Positions 22,714 through 22,773 of a DNA stretch of 22,773 bases are shown here, piece by piece. The notes beneath the pieces were generated by a model. The model was given only the letters and a program-made list of their open reading frames with translations. It was not told the DNA's origin and did no database searches. Location of the stretch: assembly GCA_017305815.1 (NCBI GenBank), contig JAFKJZ010000335.1, positions 1 to 22,773 of the forward strand. Direction: 5' to 3'. Made by a program: the position numbers and the translations under genes. The DNA comes from Hyphomicrobiales bacterium (GTDB taxonomy: Bacteria; Pseudomonadota; Alphaproteobacteria; Rhizobiales; Kaistiaceae). Within the stretch, counting starts at the first letter, position 1. Each line of letters begins with the position of its first letter.

Positions 22714-22773
22714 ATGATCTCGGAATTGCGTGGAAAGCTGTTCATCGGCGGTCGCGGGAACGCAGGCGCCGGT
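22714..22773 (+). CDS. Start of a gene running out of the window, possibly aldehyde dehydrogenase
   Basis: ATG at 22714 with AGGGA 8 bases upstream opens a frame that stays open for the 20 codons left (MISELRGKLFIGG...). A short polar start followed by LFIGG resembles the N-terminus of many NAD(P)-dependent aldehyde dehydrogenases, which would fit a sugar-oxidation locus, but 20 residues cannot prove it. It is divergent from the importer operon. Confidence 0.45.
   Translation, partial: MISELRGKLFIGGRGNAGAG

Noticed and set aside
1..22773. Search for tRNA, rRNA, CRISPR arrays, insertion sequences and phage genes
   Set aside because: No cloverleaf with CCA-ready acceptor, no regular repeat-spacer pattern, no transposase or integrase motif was seen by eye. 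A tool search would be more sensitive.

Overview
The window reads as chromosomal DNA of a GC-rich alphaproteobacterium, most likely a Hyphomicrobiales (Rhizobiales) member. The basis is the strong G/C preference at third codon positions, the many 4-bp ATGA start/stop overlaps, the abundance of CUT2-type sugar ABC transporters, a cyoABCD quinol oxidase, and a 'CGTCATCCC...GGGATGACG' intergenic repeat of a kind common in this group. The species cannot be named from sequence alone. I see no rRNA, tRNA, CRISPR array, transposase or phage gene.

Layout, left to right. (1) 1-1832, + strand: the end of one CUT2 sugar importer (3' part of the tandem ATPase, then a permease). (2) 2235-5684, + strand: an LrhA/HexA-like LysR regulator, a flavin-reductase-fold protein, a cupin with a histidine-rich N-terminus, a short cupin that closely matches my recollection of bacterial cupin hydroxynitrile lyases ((R)-mandelonitrile lyase type), and an SDR oxidoreductase. 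(3) 5736-8157, - strand: a monothiol DsbA-like protein, then a coupled pair of a small membrane protein and an HlyD-type adaptor. (4) 8486-9160, + strand: a HAD phosphatase. (5) 9195-13276, - strand: cyoABCD, the bo3-type ubiquinol oxidase, without cyoE. (6) 13556-15172, + strand: a GMC oxidoreductase, convergent with (7) a LacI-family regulator (15383-16396, - strand), with a palindromic repeat between them. (8) 16486-22071, - strand: an operon transcribed in the order substrate-binding protein, permease, tandem ATPase, second permease, SDR dehydrogenase. (9) 22072-22713: a 642-bp divergent control region. (10) 22714-end, + strand: the first 20 codons of a gene that may be an aldehyde dehydrogenase.

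How it fits together. The right-hand locus looks like uptake plus first oxidation of a sugar or polyol: importer, SDR, perhaps a divergent aldehyde dehydrogenase, and a LacI regulator beside it. Its control DNA is unusually structured: a 14-bp palindrome over the likely -10 of the importer operon, two copies of a FadR/GntR-like site 192 bp apart, tandem hairpins after the binding-protein gene, and a palindrome/terminator/palindrome series before lacI. The left locus (2235-5684) has a regulator, redox partner, two cupins and a reductase in one orientation, so a small-molecule carbonyl or cyanohydrin pathway is possible, but its substrate is unknown.

The main points to check are the hydroxynitrile-lyase cupin and its neighbourhood, an arginine in place of a motif glycine in the GMC FAD-binding loop, His substitutions at two different Walker B positions in the two tandem ATPases, and the control regions around 16.4 kb and 22.3-22.6 kb. 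I found no single element that proves an undescribed system.
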